The notes beneath the pieces are model-generated. The model ran no database searches and was not told the DNA's origin. It saw nothing but the letters and a program-made list of their open reading frames with translations. Position numbers and translations under genes: made by a program. A DNA stretch of 64,000 nt from Blasia pusilla (Eukaryota > Marchantiophyta > Marchantiopsida > Blasiales): NCBI GenBank assembly GCA_050084515.1, contig CM114272.1, positions 30,876,001 through 30,940,000 of the forward strand, given 5' to 3'. Positions 34,531-47,400 of the stretch are shown here, in pieces (within the stretch, counting starts at the first letter, position 1; every line of letters begins with the position of its first letter).

Positions 34531-35570
34531 ATGTAATTGCAATCGCCGAAACACCTCCTCTACGTGTCGCTCATGCTCCTCAACCGTGGAACTAAAGATA
34601 AGAATATCATCTATGTAACATCATACAAAATCCAAGCCAGGCAGAATCCTATCCATCACTCTCTGAAACTCTGCAGGCACGTTCTTCAACCCAAATGGTA
34701 AGAACCACCACTGATACAAGCAATCTCCCCCAGACCGATCTATCCCCCAGAATGATGTCTTCTCCCTGTCCTCCAACCTGATAGGAAGCTGATGCTAGCC
34801 AACACAGAGATCTAAAGTACTGAAGATCTTTGCATGCCCTATCACATCAAAGATCTCTTCAAGAGTAGGCATGGTGTACCGATCTGACCTTGTCTGTCGG
34901 TTGATAGGACGGTAATCTCCACACATCTGCCTATCCGTCCAATTGCCATACATATCCTTCTTCACCGGCATGACTGTGGCAGATGCCTACTCCCCATGTG
35001 ATAACTCCACAAGTCCTGCCTCCAACAAGTCTTGACTCCTCTTCTAAATCAAGGCTTGCTCCATATCAGAATACCTGTAGGGTTGACGAAAGATCGGCGT
35101 ATCACTAGCCAACTCAATCCGTATCCTTCAGCATACCTAAGTCTCTCATACTGAAGGCAAAACAACTAACATGCCCTCTCATAAACCTGTGAACTCGCCG
35201 TCGCTCTCCTCCTATCAACTTCAGACCTATCACAGGCTCCCAAGTCTCCATCGTGACCTCACTCGGAGAGGACACAACCTCCCACTTTGGTTGCTATGTA
35301 GCAACCCTAGCCACCTCCGCAACAACCACTCCACTCTGACCTCCTACACCATGCTCCACATCCAAAAAATGAACATGTGCTACTCTGGCCGTCTTTGCAC
35401 TCTCTGCTTGGACGACTTCCCAAGAGGTCCATGGGTGCCTATCTCTCCTTGTCCCACCCCCAGCCAATGCCTGTACAGACCCTGTGGGCAATGGTCCAAC
35501 TCGTGGACGTGACGACATGGATGACACTCGCATCCGTCTCTGCTCAGCCATCTTTCTCATGTAAAAATAA
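34530..35570 (-). pseudogene. RT fingers and palm with leader, copy 2
   Basis: From the minus strand: an Arg/Ser-rich leader, METWEPVIGLKLIGGERRR, FAFSMRDL, then in shifting frames VKKDMYGNW-like and DRYTMPTLEEIFDVIG-like palm words, SFWGID, and CYIDDILIFSS with the catalytic YxDD-type motif. It ends at VFRRLQLHG, exactly where the thumb should begin but where the flipped block intervenes. Confidence 0.75.
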
Positions 35571-37400
35571 AGAGTTATAAACATGGCACACCCGGCCTAA
35601 AACTCCACTCTCTATCTACATCGACATATTGAGCCTCGTCCACCCTACGCTATCAAGGAATCCGGACGCTAGCACCCTAGTCCTATCTCACACACATACA
35701 AGAGAGTGCTCCAACGGCCCAACATGAGAAAGATGGCTTAGGAAAGCCATCTTCCTCTCTTATATAGGGTTGCAAAGAGCCAAAAGGATCTTCCCCTAAA
35801 AATAGCCATCCCCTTGGTAACGTGCGCGCACAGGTTACCAAGGGCGGTGACCTGGTCAACAAGTCACCTGATTGTGAAAGATCTCAGTAGGAAAGTTGTC
35901 AGAAACGATATTCCTTACACAATGGACCTATCCTCAACCTCATCCGACACCGTGGGACAAAGTTACACTCAAGATAGTTCGTTGGCTCCTACGCCCTATC
36001 CACGATAGATCTCGGCCTATCGGCTACTCAGATGTGACAAATGACTCATAGGATCCAAAGTGAAGCAACATAGGTCTTATTACAAGAAGAAATAGTTCAC
36101 TTTCCTATTTAGGTGAAGGCTTCTATAAGTGGATGTATAATACTTCAATAGTCTTTTTCCTTCTCGGGATAATTTTTTTAATATTGAAGCTGATTTGATT
36201 TGCACACACTATTATATTGTATATTTGAAAGTAATCTTCATGTTTGGGGTTTATCTTCTCAATCAATCATTTAAGGGTAACATACTCACAACATTTTACA
36301 TGATAAATTTCACTTAAAATCTGCATCAAGGTTTTATTTTTGGAACTTAATATAAAAGCATGAAAATCGGATAGTGCGTGTAGAAATGTGCTCCAAATAT
36401 ATAAAATTTTTATTGAATGTTGATTATTATGATTGCAATTGAATTTCTAAGAGTAAGGTTTTTTAGAGTACACGATCCTTCTTTCCTTAATTCGTCGTCC
36501 TTAATCTTATTAGGATAGAATTTAGCCTTCTCATAAGTACATATTAGTTTCTAATCTATACCGTACAGATTATGGTGACCACATGTATTTTGAGTTCTTC
36601 ATGAAATTTTTTCATTTAACTTTGATTGTGATTGCAACTTAATTTTTTTCGAAAGAGAATTATGTTTTACAACATATTTGAAACGCTACTTCTATTCTCA
36701 AAATCTTTTGTTATTTGTCACTATTTTGTAGCGTGCCATATTTTGGCAACCCACTTGAAATTTTAGATTTCAACTAGCTGAGTCACCATGTGCTCCCGAT
36801 ACGTTGTAAATGAACAATAAAGAAAAGACAATAACCAGATAGATTCTACCACAAAGGAGGTTGGCCCAAAATGTAGTTACCCCTACTACGAGCCTCCAAT
36901 TGATTAGAGGCCCATCCTTCTCTATCTCCATGGAATTTACTAAACTTTGGCCCTAGATCTCTAGCTTTGTAACTTATACTCTAATTTCTAATCTATATTA
37001 TTAAATGAAACTACCATCTCGAATATAAAAACTTACACAATCTAGGCGTGCATGTTCAATCTTAAATTAGATAATTTCAGTACCCTTACTTTCAAGTCAC
37101 CACTTATTATTAAAACTAGGTTGACCTAAGTTAGTAGGAGCCTAACTATAGAACCAGTACCGAATATTTATTTATATTTAATTTTGATAAGGGGCCCATG
37201 GAAAGGCCTACAAAAGTTTATTGTCCATCAATTTTTCTTAATTGCTCCTCCCATTGACACGTGGACCTTCTCCATAAAAAGTACTTTTGGTGTCGTATAA
37301 GTAAGGAGAAAGAATGACATATTAGTTCGAATTATTTATTAATAAATGGGGATCCGTCCATGGCACGGTCCCTTCCGGGTCCTTGCCAGTTAGTAAGGAC
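35571..37400. other. Retroelement leader or LTR-like sequence, then AT-rich intergenic DNA
   Basis: A part at 35690-35770 resembles the reverse complement of 7080-7170 (AGATGGC...GCCATCTT words with TCTCATGTT). From 36060 to 37320 the sequence is AT-rich and no gene or clear repeat was recognised. Confidence 0.4.
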
Positions 37401-37405
37401 TTGAG

Positions 37406-37444
37406 GGTTCGCATGACCCCTTTTTTTGTAGGGTCATGCGAACC
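37406..37444. repeat. Perfect 14-bp inverted repeat around a T-run
   Basis: GGTTCGCATGACCC, an 11-base spacer of mostly T, then GGGTCATGCGAACC, its exact reverse complement. Confidence 0.85.
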
Positions 37445-37688
37445 AGTGATGAGTAGGCGGCCTGCGACGCACAAGGTCGCGGAGCGTATGCGTCGCCCAA
37501 CATCCCCCTGAACTCTCCTGTAACTCATGTGAGTCCACATCGAGTTACAATGGAATAGGGCCGCTCAAAGCTCGGCCGTAGAGCCGAGCGGCTGTTCCTG
37601 TACATGACAGGGACCGGTATAGCCGTAAGCTGGAACGGCAAGCGAAAACCGCTTCCCTTCCCCGTGTCATGTGAAGGCTAAGTGAATT

Positions 37689-37892
37689 AGGACCCGGTCC
37701 CATGGGGCCGGCTCCCCGCGAGTCGCAGCTACCACCCTTTTCTTTCCGTTGGGTCGCACATATTTTTTGCCCTAGTTCTCTGGGCGCAAGTTTTGTTGGA
37801 GTCCTACGAATCTCGTCCGTCGGATCAACCAAGATCCGGGATAGTGCGACCTGGTCCTCGCGACGACCTCGGCCGCATGGGACCGGGTCCTT
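37689..37892. repeat. Imperfect inverted repeat bounding about 160 bp
   Basis: AGGACCCGGTCCCATG with GGCCG just beyond it is matched by a reverse complement containing CATGGGACCGGGTCCT. Partial complementarity continues inward (CGCGAG against CTCGCG, GTCGCA against TGCGAC), giving imperfect arms of about 45 bp. It resembles a small foldback or MITE-like element, but no target duplication was identified. Confidence 0.65.
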
Positions 37893-39373
37893 AGACGGAA
37901 GAGGAAAACGGTGTTAAACAATTTTCGTCTCTGTTAACGACGCACTGACACTCTTTTTCCGTTGTCAATCCTTACGGCTGAGCTTTGAACGGCCCCAGTA
38001 GTCACAATGGGAGATGACCGGTGATCTCGAGGAGGACCAACGTTCGTGTAGGGAATCAACTAGGGATGGATGTGATCGTCGAGGAGTGCGCCATTCGGTC
38101 GTCGGTAGCAAAGCGCGTGGAGGGTTTCAGGAGAGGCGATGAGCGTTGTCTTGCCGAAGCGGCGTGATTCGTTCGGAATGTGCAGGAGCGCGCACTCCAT
38201 GCCGAACGCAGAATCGGAACTGGAACTGGATGCTCACGGTGGAATGCTTCACCTGGCAGGAATCTCTTCTCTTCTGCTGTCGTCTACATAGTCATATCCC
38301 CTAAACCCCTCGCAGGATAAGGGACGGGACGAGGTTCTTGAATGATTTGCTCCGCAGGAATCGATGTCCTCTCATTTCCGCTGAAGAAAACGTAATGTGC
38401 GTGACAAGATGCGACGGAACCGGCGTCCGAGAGATCTTGAAAAAGCAGAATCAATGCGTTACATACCTCCATGGAGCCTCAGATCCGCGTGGAATCAAAT
38501 CTTGTTCAGGATGGATAGACAGATAGGGTTGGGAGCATTTTTACTCACGACATACTCCTAAGAGATCCACACATTTACGCACTTTGGACTCACGGACGAA
38601 AGGGATTGTAACGCAGGTCGCACGAAATTATGACAAATTACAGGTTTGGACTTGTGGACTCGTAGATTAGTCGCGTTTGATTGGCACTACGAGTCGTACG
38701 TAAGTTGCAGTAGGTCAAAGGACATCACGTGTGTCGATTGACGGTGGTCAAAATCTACGAGAGATTCCAATGCTTCGGTGGTACAGTTCGGCAGGCTTGA
38801 ATCACAGTGACTAGGGTTGACTCGGATGGATTCTGCCCAGGACCTCAGATGGATCTAGTAGCCACAACGCAACTCTCTGATTGTTTAGTGTCCCGGAACG
38901 GTCTCTAATGCGTGATTCCGACTGTAGTGTGAAGAAAATGTGTTCATGACGTGCGGGTCTTGTCTGTGCTTCATGATCTGAACTTCAACACTAAATAATA
39001 TGATCGAAATTGCGTAGATGTGATCCATCTCTGGACTCGTCACTGTGGGCGCACTTTCTTGTTTTATCCACGAAACATCTGCTCTCCGTCAGAAGTGGAA
39101 GTGAGACAGGAGTGAGTAATGACACAATAGTTCTGCGGCCGTTAATTGAATGAGTGCATTGCACCTCGAGCTCACAATCTCACGAATAAACGGCGTCACG
39201 CGATTTACAACTAATCGTTCGCCTAAGACTGCACGACCATCCGTCGGTCGACGAACTACAGCGGTGCCAAGCAATCCCCGAGAACCAGGATTGACCATCG
39301 TCAACCGAGGTGCAAGTAGAAATGGAATATCGAGATTAGATCCCTCCCTCAAATGCGTGAGTTCTCTATCGTT

Positions 39374-39419
39374 CATGGCTGCACAGAGCTTTCGGTCGAA
39401 CGAAAGCTTTGCAGCCATG
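39374..39419. repeat. Hairpin with about 18 paired bases
   Basis: CATGGCTGCACAGAGCTTTC plus G is followed by GTCGAA and then CGAAAGCTTTGCAGCCATG. The arms pair throughout except for a two-base asymmetry near the middle. Confidence 0.75.
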
Positions 39420-40237
39420 TCCAATGTTTGCCTATTTCACATCACTTATATATATGTGCGCAGATATTTCTCTCCACCCGAAGGTAAGATCCAAGCTAGA
39501 CTTACTCGATTATCAGACGAGCTTTTGAAACAAGATCGCAATACGGAGACGATTAGAAGAGATCAGTAGTAGAACAGCGAAGTGCTCCGGGGATGACTTC
39601 GAAATCAGTCCAGTGTTGCTGTGGATAGACCTGGAGACCTTAAGGACTGGTGTTTGGCACGGCTAGACGTTTAATTTATTATTCGCTCAAGACACATGTC
39701 GGTTCCATAGCGGTTATGTGTATTATAACTGCCATGAAATCCGCCAAGGATTTCATTTCCATGCAGTCCACAAATTCCTGTCGATGTTCTGGATTGAATC
39801 CCGAAACCCAACTTCCGGTTCACACGTCGTTGGCAACCTACAGGCTCTTCAGCAGCACTCTAAATGAATAGGATTACGATCGGCCTGAGAAGGAGATCTA
39901 AAATCTCCTGTATCGAAAAGCTACAGAAGGAAACGCCCCACGCAACGGGTTCGCTCACAGTTCCAGAATCTTGTGCAGATTTTTGCGAAGTTTGGCGATG
40001 GAGTGTATAAATGATAACGGTAGACGGTGCCTTCATTGTCGGCCTGTACTAGACGGAATATGAGTTGTCTCGCCGTGCTTCGAGCAGAGCCCTCGCAGCG
40101 TCCACTGTGTCGGGAGTCGAGAAAGAGTGCTCAAACCTTTCAAAGAGGTCAGCAAGAAAGCATTGGGTCGAGTCGCAGACAACGTTGTGCAGTTCACCCC
40201 AATCCCTAGAATTGCAGCAAAGAGACTGAAATCCAGC

Positions 40238-40244
40238 GAGAGAG

Positions 40245-40289
<45 letters not shown>

Positions 40290-40292
40290 GAA

Positions 40293-40330
<38 letters not shown>

Positions 40331-40354
40331 AAAGAGAGTGAGAGAGAGAGAGAG
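40238..40354 (+). repeat. GA microsatellite
   Basis: About 115 bp of (GA)n with a few ACA and ACAAA interruptions. It creates low-complexity Arg/Glu and Ser/Leu ORFs on the two strands that should not be read as genes. Confidence 0.95.
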
Positions 40355-43300
40355 GACATGGAAGTTCCAGGGGACGAGGAGGAGGAGGCGGTCAGGCTAC
40401 CGAAGGAGGCCGTGAAATTGATTTTCTCGTTTGGACTGGAGGTTCTTCCTAACCTTGCAAACCACAAGCTTAGAAACAGAGATCGTTTCGAATAGCATTA
40501 GGTCCACTTCGAAGTCAGTCCAGGACATCTTCGCTCTTACGATTGCGCGCTGGGTTTCCGGTGCATAAAAGAATCCCGAAAACCGAAATAGTTGACATCA
40601 CATACGCCCGCCCACAAGGGAATCCCTCCCCGACCGCTATCAGAATTAGCCTCGAAGTAGCCCCGTTTCCTTTCCTAGCGATCGAGTCACGCCAACGTCG
40701 GCAAAAAGTTCATAGAGCCTCAGATCTCTACACCCCCACCCACATCCATTGCACCCATCGCTCAACTCGACAAGACGTCCCGCAAGCAATCCTCGAACCT
40801 ATGCGCTAGCCGAATGACAGCGCTTGCAAGTCTCATGCTTCCAGGAATCTCTGTAGATATATATGGGGCTCACCTCAGTCACGATTTGACCTCATATTCT
40901 TCGTCAATACCGAGGTCTGAATTCTCCATCCCCTACGAGCTAGTCGAACAACAGTGCAGGACTCATGCTCGTAGTGATCCTCTGGAAAGTGCACGAGGAC
41001 AAAAGAGTACTTCGAAAGTTCTCACTACGCAACAGCAGTGGTGATCAGGAAAACGAAGAGAACGGGAGATTTCTTTCTTTTCTTCCGAAGAGAGAACAGG
41101 AGGCGTTCTTCTCCCAGTAAGCAACGACAGATGCCGAGAAATGAGACCGTGAGGCGAGGAGTTTTCCAGATGAAGACGATGGGGTTTAAAATGAAATGTT
41201 TCGGAAACGGATGAAAACACGGGAAGTGGCTGCTTTTTTCTAATCTTGTATGGCATAAGGATGCATACTAGTATCTACCTACGTATGGTCATTCCAACCG
41301 CCATTCGAGGCTCATATAACGAATTATCAACGTCGAGGTCCCAATCCCTAAGCTCACTCCAATCGAGGGAACGGTCAGTGTCCTGAAGGCCTAAAGCGAG
41401 AGCGGGAGCTCCAAGACGAACAGCTCGAACGAAGGATTCAACGTCTACTGCGCTGGAGTCGAATCGAGACGGACAAAAGCTGACAGTCCACACTTCAATC
41501 ACGGGATGTAGAGAACTCAACGTCCATCGATCGATCCACGCCATCCTTCTACGATTCCTCGGCCAGAGCTCCTGCCTGCCTGCCTGCTTGCTGGAGACGG
41601 CGAGAAAGCCGGGACGGGGCTCATGAAGCAGTCCAAGAGCCAGCCATCTTCTTACGGCAGGCTCCCGTTGGGAGAGACAAGAAAGACAGTTCGTCCCCTT
41701 TTTTTTTTTCGTGTGGGAAGGATGTCGAAAGCGCTTCACTTCAGTCCAGCAGTGAGGGTGGGATCACAGAAAGCATCGCCAAAAGCAGACTACTCCTAAA
41801 GCTAAAGCAGTGCACGTTGTAGTAGTCCGGGGGCCATGGATTCGAGCTCTGGCTGGGCCGCGGTAGTGAAAGTGGGATAGGCGCAGTGCAGGCAGCCACC
41901 AGGAGGAGGAGGAACAAGAGCAGAACGGCGGATCATTCTTGTTGAGTGGAGGGAAATTTTGTCCTACAGCTTGGCTAGGCACCGGAGAAAGTTTTACATG
42001 GGAGCATCTTTGTGCAATCCCATAGCTCCGTCTCAACGCGATCTGCCGTACCAGAGAGTTGCTTTTCCTCTGTCGGCATTCGAACGTCAATACCCAAATG
42101 TTCGTCTCACGCGGGGAGTCTTGGAGGTCGTTGATCTTGGGAAAGCCGCAGTTTTGTGTTGCACTTCTTTCTCCCTCACGTCGGAAGATCAAACTGACAG
42201 TGGAGACTTCTGCGATCTGGCGCAATTCCAAATGAAGAAAAGTGTGGTTCATTCGGTTGAGGGTACAGAGATATATACTCTCGTGCATGCGTGCGTGCTT
42301 GCCTTGCCAAGGGGTCAGCTCAGGCCATAGACCTCGTAGCTTCCATAGCTGACACATCTATCTCTGCGAAGGTGTGTGTGGTGGTCCCTCTACGCCAGAG
42401 AGCACGGATGCTATGGGTAATCACAACGGAATGCATTGTCGGGTGGCTTTGAAGATTCTGGTCTCCTCGGTGAACTCTCCCCCGGTGCTTGCTTCTAGGG
42501 AGGATCTTGACCGCATCTGAGAAGCATGTGTCCAATGCCAAACAAACTCGATGTGGTGGTGGTGAAGATCACATCGGATTTGTTGGGCAATGGAAACAGC
42601 GTCTTCCTTCGCCAATCAACAGCAGAGTTGTGCTTGGTCCTCGTCGTTCTTCTGTCGAAGATCATAACGCAATATTGCACGACACATTGAGCCCCATTCC
42701 TTCCTGCATCACACCAGACTTTGGTGGGACAATGTGGCGCGTGTCTTGTTTCCCTTGCGAGCAAAGATCACATGAATGCCTGCGTAGTTAACCACCATCT
42801 TCCTATTGCTCCATCAGGTTGTCGATATGAAGATTCGAAGGCTTGCGGGAAGAGGGAAGCCTTGTGTCACCTCCTAGTCGACGCCAAGACCCATCACTCT
42901 GCTGGCTATTCGCCGGAGCTGCACTCATTATGTCATGTCTAGTGCTACAAGAGTAGGGTTTCTTGATTTGTCAACTCCTTTCAACTGTCTGCACGTATCG
43001 TGTTTTGTTTGGGCAAGGGGCAGAAAATGCCAACAGTAAGAAAAGATCAGGGTGATCAGAACCCAGCAAAGCACATGCACCCATCACTGGTGTAGTAGTT
43101 TCTGCACAACCCTACGATGTCATTAGAATTCTGGGAGTCCGAGATGAAGCAATATGTGGTATTCCTTTATTTGGTCTCGCCTCAGACAATCTGACTGAAG
43201 GTCAATGTAATCACCAAGCTCTCCCTGCACTGCCCTCCCTTGTCTTGTCGAATTGTTCTGCTGCAGTTTCAACGAGATACTATAAAATTGATTCTAGGAC

Positions 43301-43498
43301 TCCACATAAGAGCTTCCCCACAAAATTCAATAATGAGATTCACTGTTGTTACCAGGCTGTTTGAGGATGTTGATTCTGATACCCACCCTCCACTTCTGTT
43401 CAATCAATGACATTTTGTTGAAACCACATTGAAAAGACTTACCACAGAGAAAATCATACCGACATCGATATACTGAAATAATATACTCACCATTCCAT

Positions 43499-43800
43499 GC
43501 AACCACCAGATTCACAGTTCGCTGACACTTTCAAAGCCGCCCCCATCTCCCGGAAGGAGAACCAGTTCTTCAATTTGTTGCCCGGCTTGACGACATGTCG
43601 ACCACTTTCTTAGACCTATGAGAAATCCTCTCACCATTCATAAAAAGGATTCTCATCAGCTGTTGCAACCACCAGATGCACTGTTCACTGACGCTTCGAA
43701 GGTGAACCAAGTTGAATCCTTCGATTGGTTCCCCACCTCGAGAACATGTGGACCAACGTCTCAGACCTGAGACGAATCCCTCTTCCACTTTCTCAAATTC
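43499..43800. repeat. Diverged tandem duplication, period about 166 bp
   Basis: GCAACCACCAGAT-CACAGTTC / GCAACCACCAGATGCACTGTTC begins both copies, followed by matching words GACGCTTCGAAGGTGAACCA-like, ACATGTCGACCA / ACATGTGGACCA, and AGACCTATGAGAAATCC / AGACCTGAGACGAATCC. The plus-strand reading PPDALFTDASKV in the second copy vaguely recalls an RNase H start, but nothing else supports that. Confidence 0.6.
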
Positions 43801-44424
43801 CGCTCTGTCGGACCAGTCGCAGGGTGGTTAATTTGTTGCTCAGCTCCTCATAATGGGCTTGAAGGACCTGGCGAATCTGCTGGGCGATGGTCACCGGGCT
43901 CACCATCATTGTCCACCCAGGCCTAAATGTCAGTCATGTGCTTGGCTTTTGTCAGCTTCTGAACTTCCATGCGAAGCTTCTTTTCACAATAATCAACGTT
44001 GTCATAGATGGGAGTTTCTATCCCTGATACAGCTTCCGATTGTGCCTCGTTAGCATATTTCTTACGCCTGGCGAATGAATGAACTGATTTATTGGGTGTT
44101 GTGAAACATTTAGTGTGAAGAAATATTCCGCGACATGTTTCTCTCCGATCATAATCTCCAACTTCCTCTACAATCGTTTTCCACCTGCAATGCCTGGAAC
44201 CTTTTGAGGAAATTCCGCATTACGGGCTATAAGTGAGGCCAGTAATACGATCCAGGATAATCAGTGTGATGATTCGATCGCTTTCCTCTCGGATGTTCTT
44301 CCTAAGTCTTCTGGGCCTCTATAGACTCTCTTCAAAATATCCCGTCTCTTGATGACATCCGCTCATGAGTGCGAGTGGCGCATTCTCGTTTTCATGGTGC
44401 GTAACGCTCTGTTGAATGGATCAG

Positions 44425-47400
44425 GGAAGTCGAAGGAACAATGTGGTTTACCTCAACAGTGATGTGTTAATGCACTCTTGCGGAAATGCCGTTCATTTTC
44501 TGGAACTCAGCAGCAAGAAGCAAACCTTTCTGAATGTGAGAACTGGCAGACCACTGAGCTCTCTGACGTTTCCAGCATAAGTTTGTCAAGCACTTCATGA
44601 AATTTTTGCAGCCTAGTGTTGGATTTAGTAAGTTTCTGTGTCTGCATTTTCGACTTTGTGATGAGTTCGTTTCTTGAAGGAGTTTGATGGATCTGAGTGA
44701 AACAGAGCCTCCGTACTTAAAATCCAGGCCCGATACTCTTGCGCAGAGTGTGGCAGGACGTGGAATCGGAGCAGTTGCACTGCATCCGAAGAAACACTGC
44801 TTTGCAGTGTGTGAGAAAGGAGAAGATCCCGACATTTTTGTATACGCATATCCATCACTCGAACGCATGAAAGTAAGATCTGGCTGGCTGCTTGGCTAGC
44901 TGTTTGCTTGTCTTCCGTTTTCAAACCTCTTTTTCATTTTATTTTCTTGCAAATGCACATGGAAGCTCAATTTCTGGAGTGCCTTCCCTTCCTTTCGCCT
45001 TTCTGCTTCCCCATGATGTGGGATTGTGTAGGTCATGAAGAACGGAACGGAAAGGGTTTTTACTGCAGCGAACTTCAGCAATGATGGCACTCGACTAGCT
45101 ACAGTGAGTGGCTATGGTTTCTTAGAATTAGTTATATAATTTCCTCTCGAGTTCAAAAGGCCAGAACCTGGGGTTCGGATAGCTGAGTTCAGCTGATCAT
45201 AAATCCCATATCTTCGAGTTGTCATCTCCGATGAATGACTCAGTTGTTTTGTGTCGGACGATTCAAGTAGAGGATGGAGTGGGAGAATATCTGACGGATA
45301 ATGTGATCATCAATTGCAGGTGGGAGGACATCCAGACTACTGGCTGACAGTTTGGGACTGGGAAACTGAAAGCATGATTCTCAGGTCCAAGGCTTTTTCT
45401 CAAGAAGTTTTCAAAGTGAGTATTTGTTGCCGCTCATTCCCACGAGCATTTGCAGTGCTGCCAAGAAATCGTCTGTCTGATTCTCCTTCTGTCTCTTGAC
45501 TTGAAAGCTGCTCATCGGTTTGTGGAACTGGTTAACAGGTAAACTTCTCGCAGTACTTCACTGGCCAGCTGGTAACAGCTGGAGTGGGTCATATTCGTTT
45601 CTGGAAAATGGCATCCACTTTTACTGGCTTGAAATTGGAGGTACTTCGCATGTGTCTTACAGCTACTTTGAACAAAGACAATCTTTCTCCAACGAAGATC
45701 TCAAGCTTTGGTACAAAAAAGGATTCGTGACGAGTTTATCTCTTCTTTCTTATGTACAAGCATGTGTTTTGTGGCCACACATGGTCAGGGAGCAATCGCA
45801 AAATTCGGGACGGTCCCAATCAGCGATGTCGCTGGCTATGTGGAGCTCCGCAACAGCAAAGTAAGTCGCTACATCACCACTTCTTGAGCATAATGATCGT
45901 ATCTAGTTCGAAAAAATCGCATCTGTTCATCGGGTATCTTGTGACCAAGTCATGCTTAAGAGTGAAGAACTACGTCGTCTGAGAAAGACGAAGCTCCTAC
46001 CGGTTTGACTGAGTTGTTCGGATACCTGGCATCTTACTCGTAGATGAATTAACTTGGTGTTGCTGCTCTAAGTCGTCTCCCAACTTTGTGCATCGTCTCA
46101 AGATTTCTGTTGTCATGTGGAGTCCTGATTGGAACTGAATGTCTCACATAATCGGCTGTTAATAATAGTGGAGAAATCCAAAAAGCATGGCTGTGATTAA
46201 GCACTCCTCCTGCATCACACTACACACAGAGCTCTGGTTTCTCACTCTGGATGCAAAGCTTGATTAGTGGGCCAGTTGAGTATTCCTTTGGATGGAAAAC
46301 AACATCGGAAGAAAAAGGCTCACAATGCTTAGGGAGCGGCTCTTTTGCTCCCCAAAATATGAGGCTTTCTCCTAATCATTGTCGAGACCCTCGGGTTCAG
46401 ATTATTCATTTCTCATTCTGTAATGGTCGCACTGGTAACATACTTCGTCTTCGTTTGGGCAGGTTCTATCCGGAACGGAAATTGGAACGATTTTGGTTTG
46501 GGATGATGGGCTTATCAAAGCTCAACTGAAAAGACCCGGGGAATCTATGTGTCATGATGGCATGATTGAGTACATAACGCTGGACGAGGATGCAAGAGAG
46601 ATGACAACTGCAGGAGCAGATGGCTTCATCAGATTCTGGAACCTTGATGTAATGGTCTTCTGCTGAGGGTCCAAGTATACGGTAGAGGTAGAGCACTGTT
46701 CATTCACGCCTTTGTTCTTGGGTACTCAGACGCCTTCATTGTTTGCGCACATCACTGATCTGTACATGATTCCCTGCTCTTCCGCACATGACACTTCACT
46801 TCTTTGTGCTTATGCGATTAGGGTTCCTAGACTTTCAATTCAAGGGTCGAGAACTAGTTCTTCCAGATCATGTAGCCCCGCTAACTCATCAGTGGTGGCG
46901 GTTGTCACCTTTTTAATTGGTTATCTTCGTCTTGGCTTGCCTTTGTTTGGCCCAGTGGGCTGTTCCCTTATGCACTGCCGCAATAGGAGAATAGGAGCGT
47001 TACTTCATTGTGTATATGTCATGATGCTTTCAATTGTAGTGCAGAGGAGCCCATGCTTTGATACTCGGGATTATGAGAGACACATAACAGTTAGAATTGA
47101 AGTTGCTGTGTCTGAAACAGTATCTCTCACATTTTTTAATTGAAGCAGAAGACAGTCCAAGAACCTCCAGCATGTGACGAATCGTTGAAGCTGTATTTGA
47201 GAAATGCATCGGTTCTTCTTACAGTCGGTCTTGATTTTCTGGTGGCAAACCTTTTCTGATTTTGATGCTGTCTTGACTCCTGAGATCCGATCAAGAGTCA
47301 GTTTTCAGCGAAGACTTGGGTGAAGCTTCTGATTAAGAAGTTGTCTTGAAAATACCCACAGACAATTGTTGCGGATAGCTTTCTCTTTGTATGCAAAGCT

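Larger units (their letters stand above)
32180..35570 (-). mobile_element. Methyltransferase-family gypsy retrotransposon, copy 2 (with internal inversion)
   Basis: Minus-strand order from the right: a leader beginning with an ATG at about 35551, the METWEP-type RT lead-in, and RT fingers and palm with CYIDDILI (34606-34620). Next comes a plus-strand block holding RT thumb, RNase H and the integrase zinc finger. The minus strand then resumes with integrase core, C-terminus and PHD finger. The gag, protease and methyltransferase parts seen in copy 1 are absent here. Sequence right of 35570 resembles an untranslated leader or LTR, so this may be an internally deleted derivative. It carries several stops. 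Confidence 0.75.
37893..44424. other. Gene-poor region upstream of CFAP44
   Basis: Overlapping ORFs of 100-200 codons occur on both strands, for example 42357-41764 minus (197 codons), 41739-41275 minus (154) and 42330 end plus (123). None shows a family motif. It probably holds the CFAP44 promoter and any missing 5' exon(s), which I could not find. Confidence 0.4.

Noticed and set aside
39150-39569. 139-codon plus-strand ORF
   Set aside because: Overlaps an antisense ORF of similar length, no recognisable motif and no splice context.
40127-40495. 122-codon Arg/Glu-rich plus-strand ORF
   Set aside because: Most of it is the translated GA microsatellite.
41764-42357. 197-codon minus-strand ORF
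   Set aside because: Overlaps a 123-codon plus-strand ORF, has no family motif or domain, and the amino-acid mix looks random (many Cys/Trp/Arg).
43660-43700. PPDALFTDASKV as an RNase H domain
   Set aside because: Only a dozen residues resemble it; the downstream RNase H blocks are absent.
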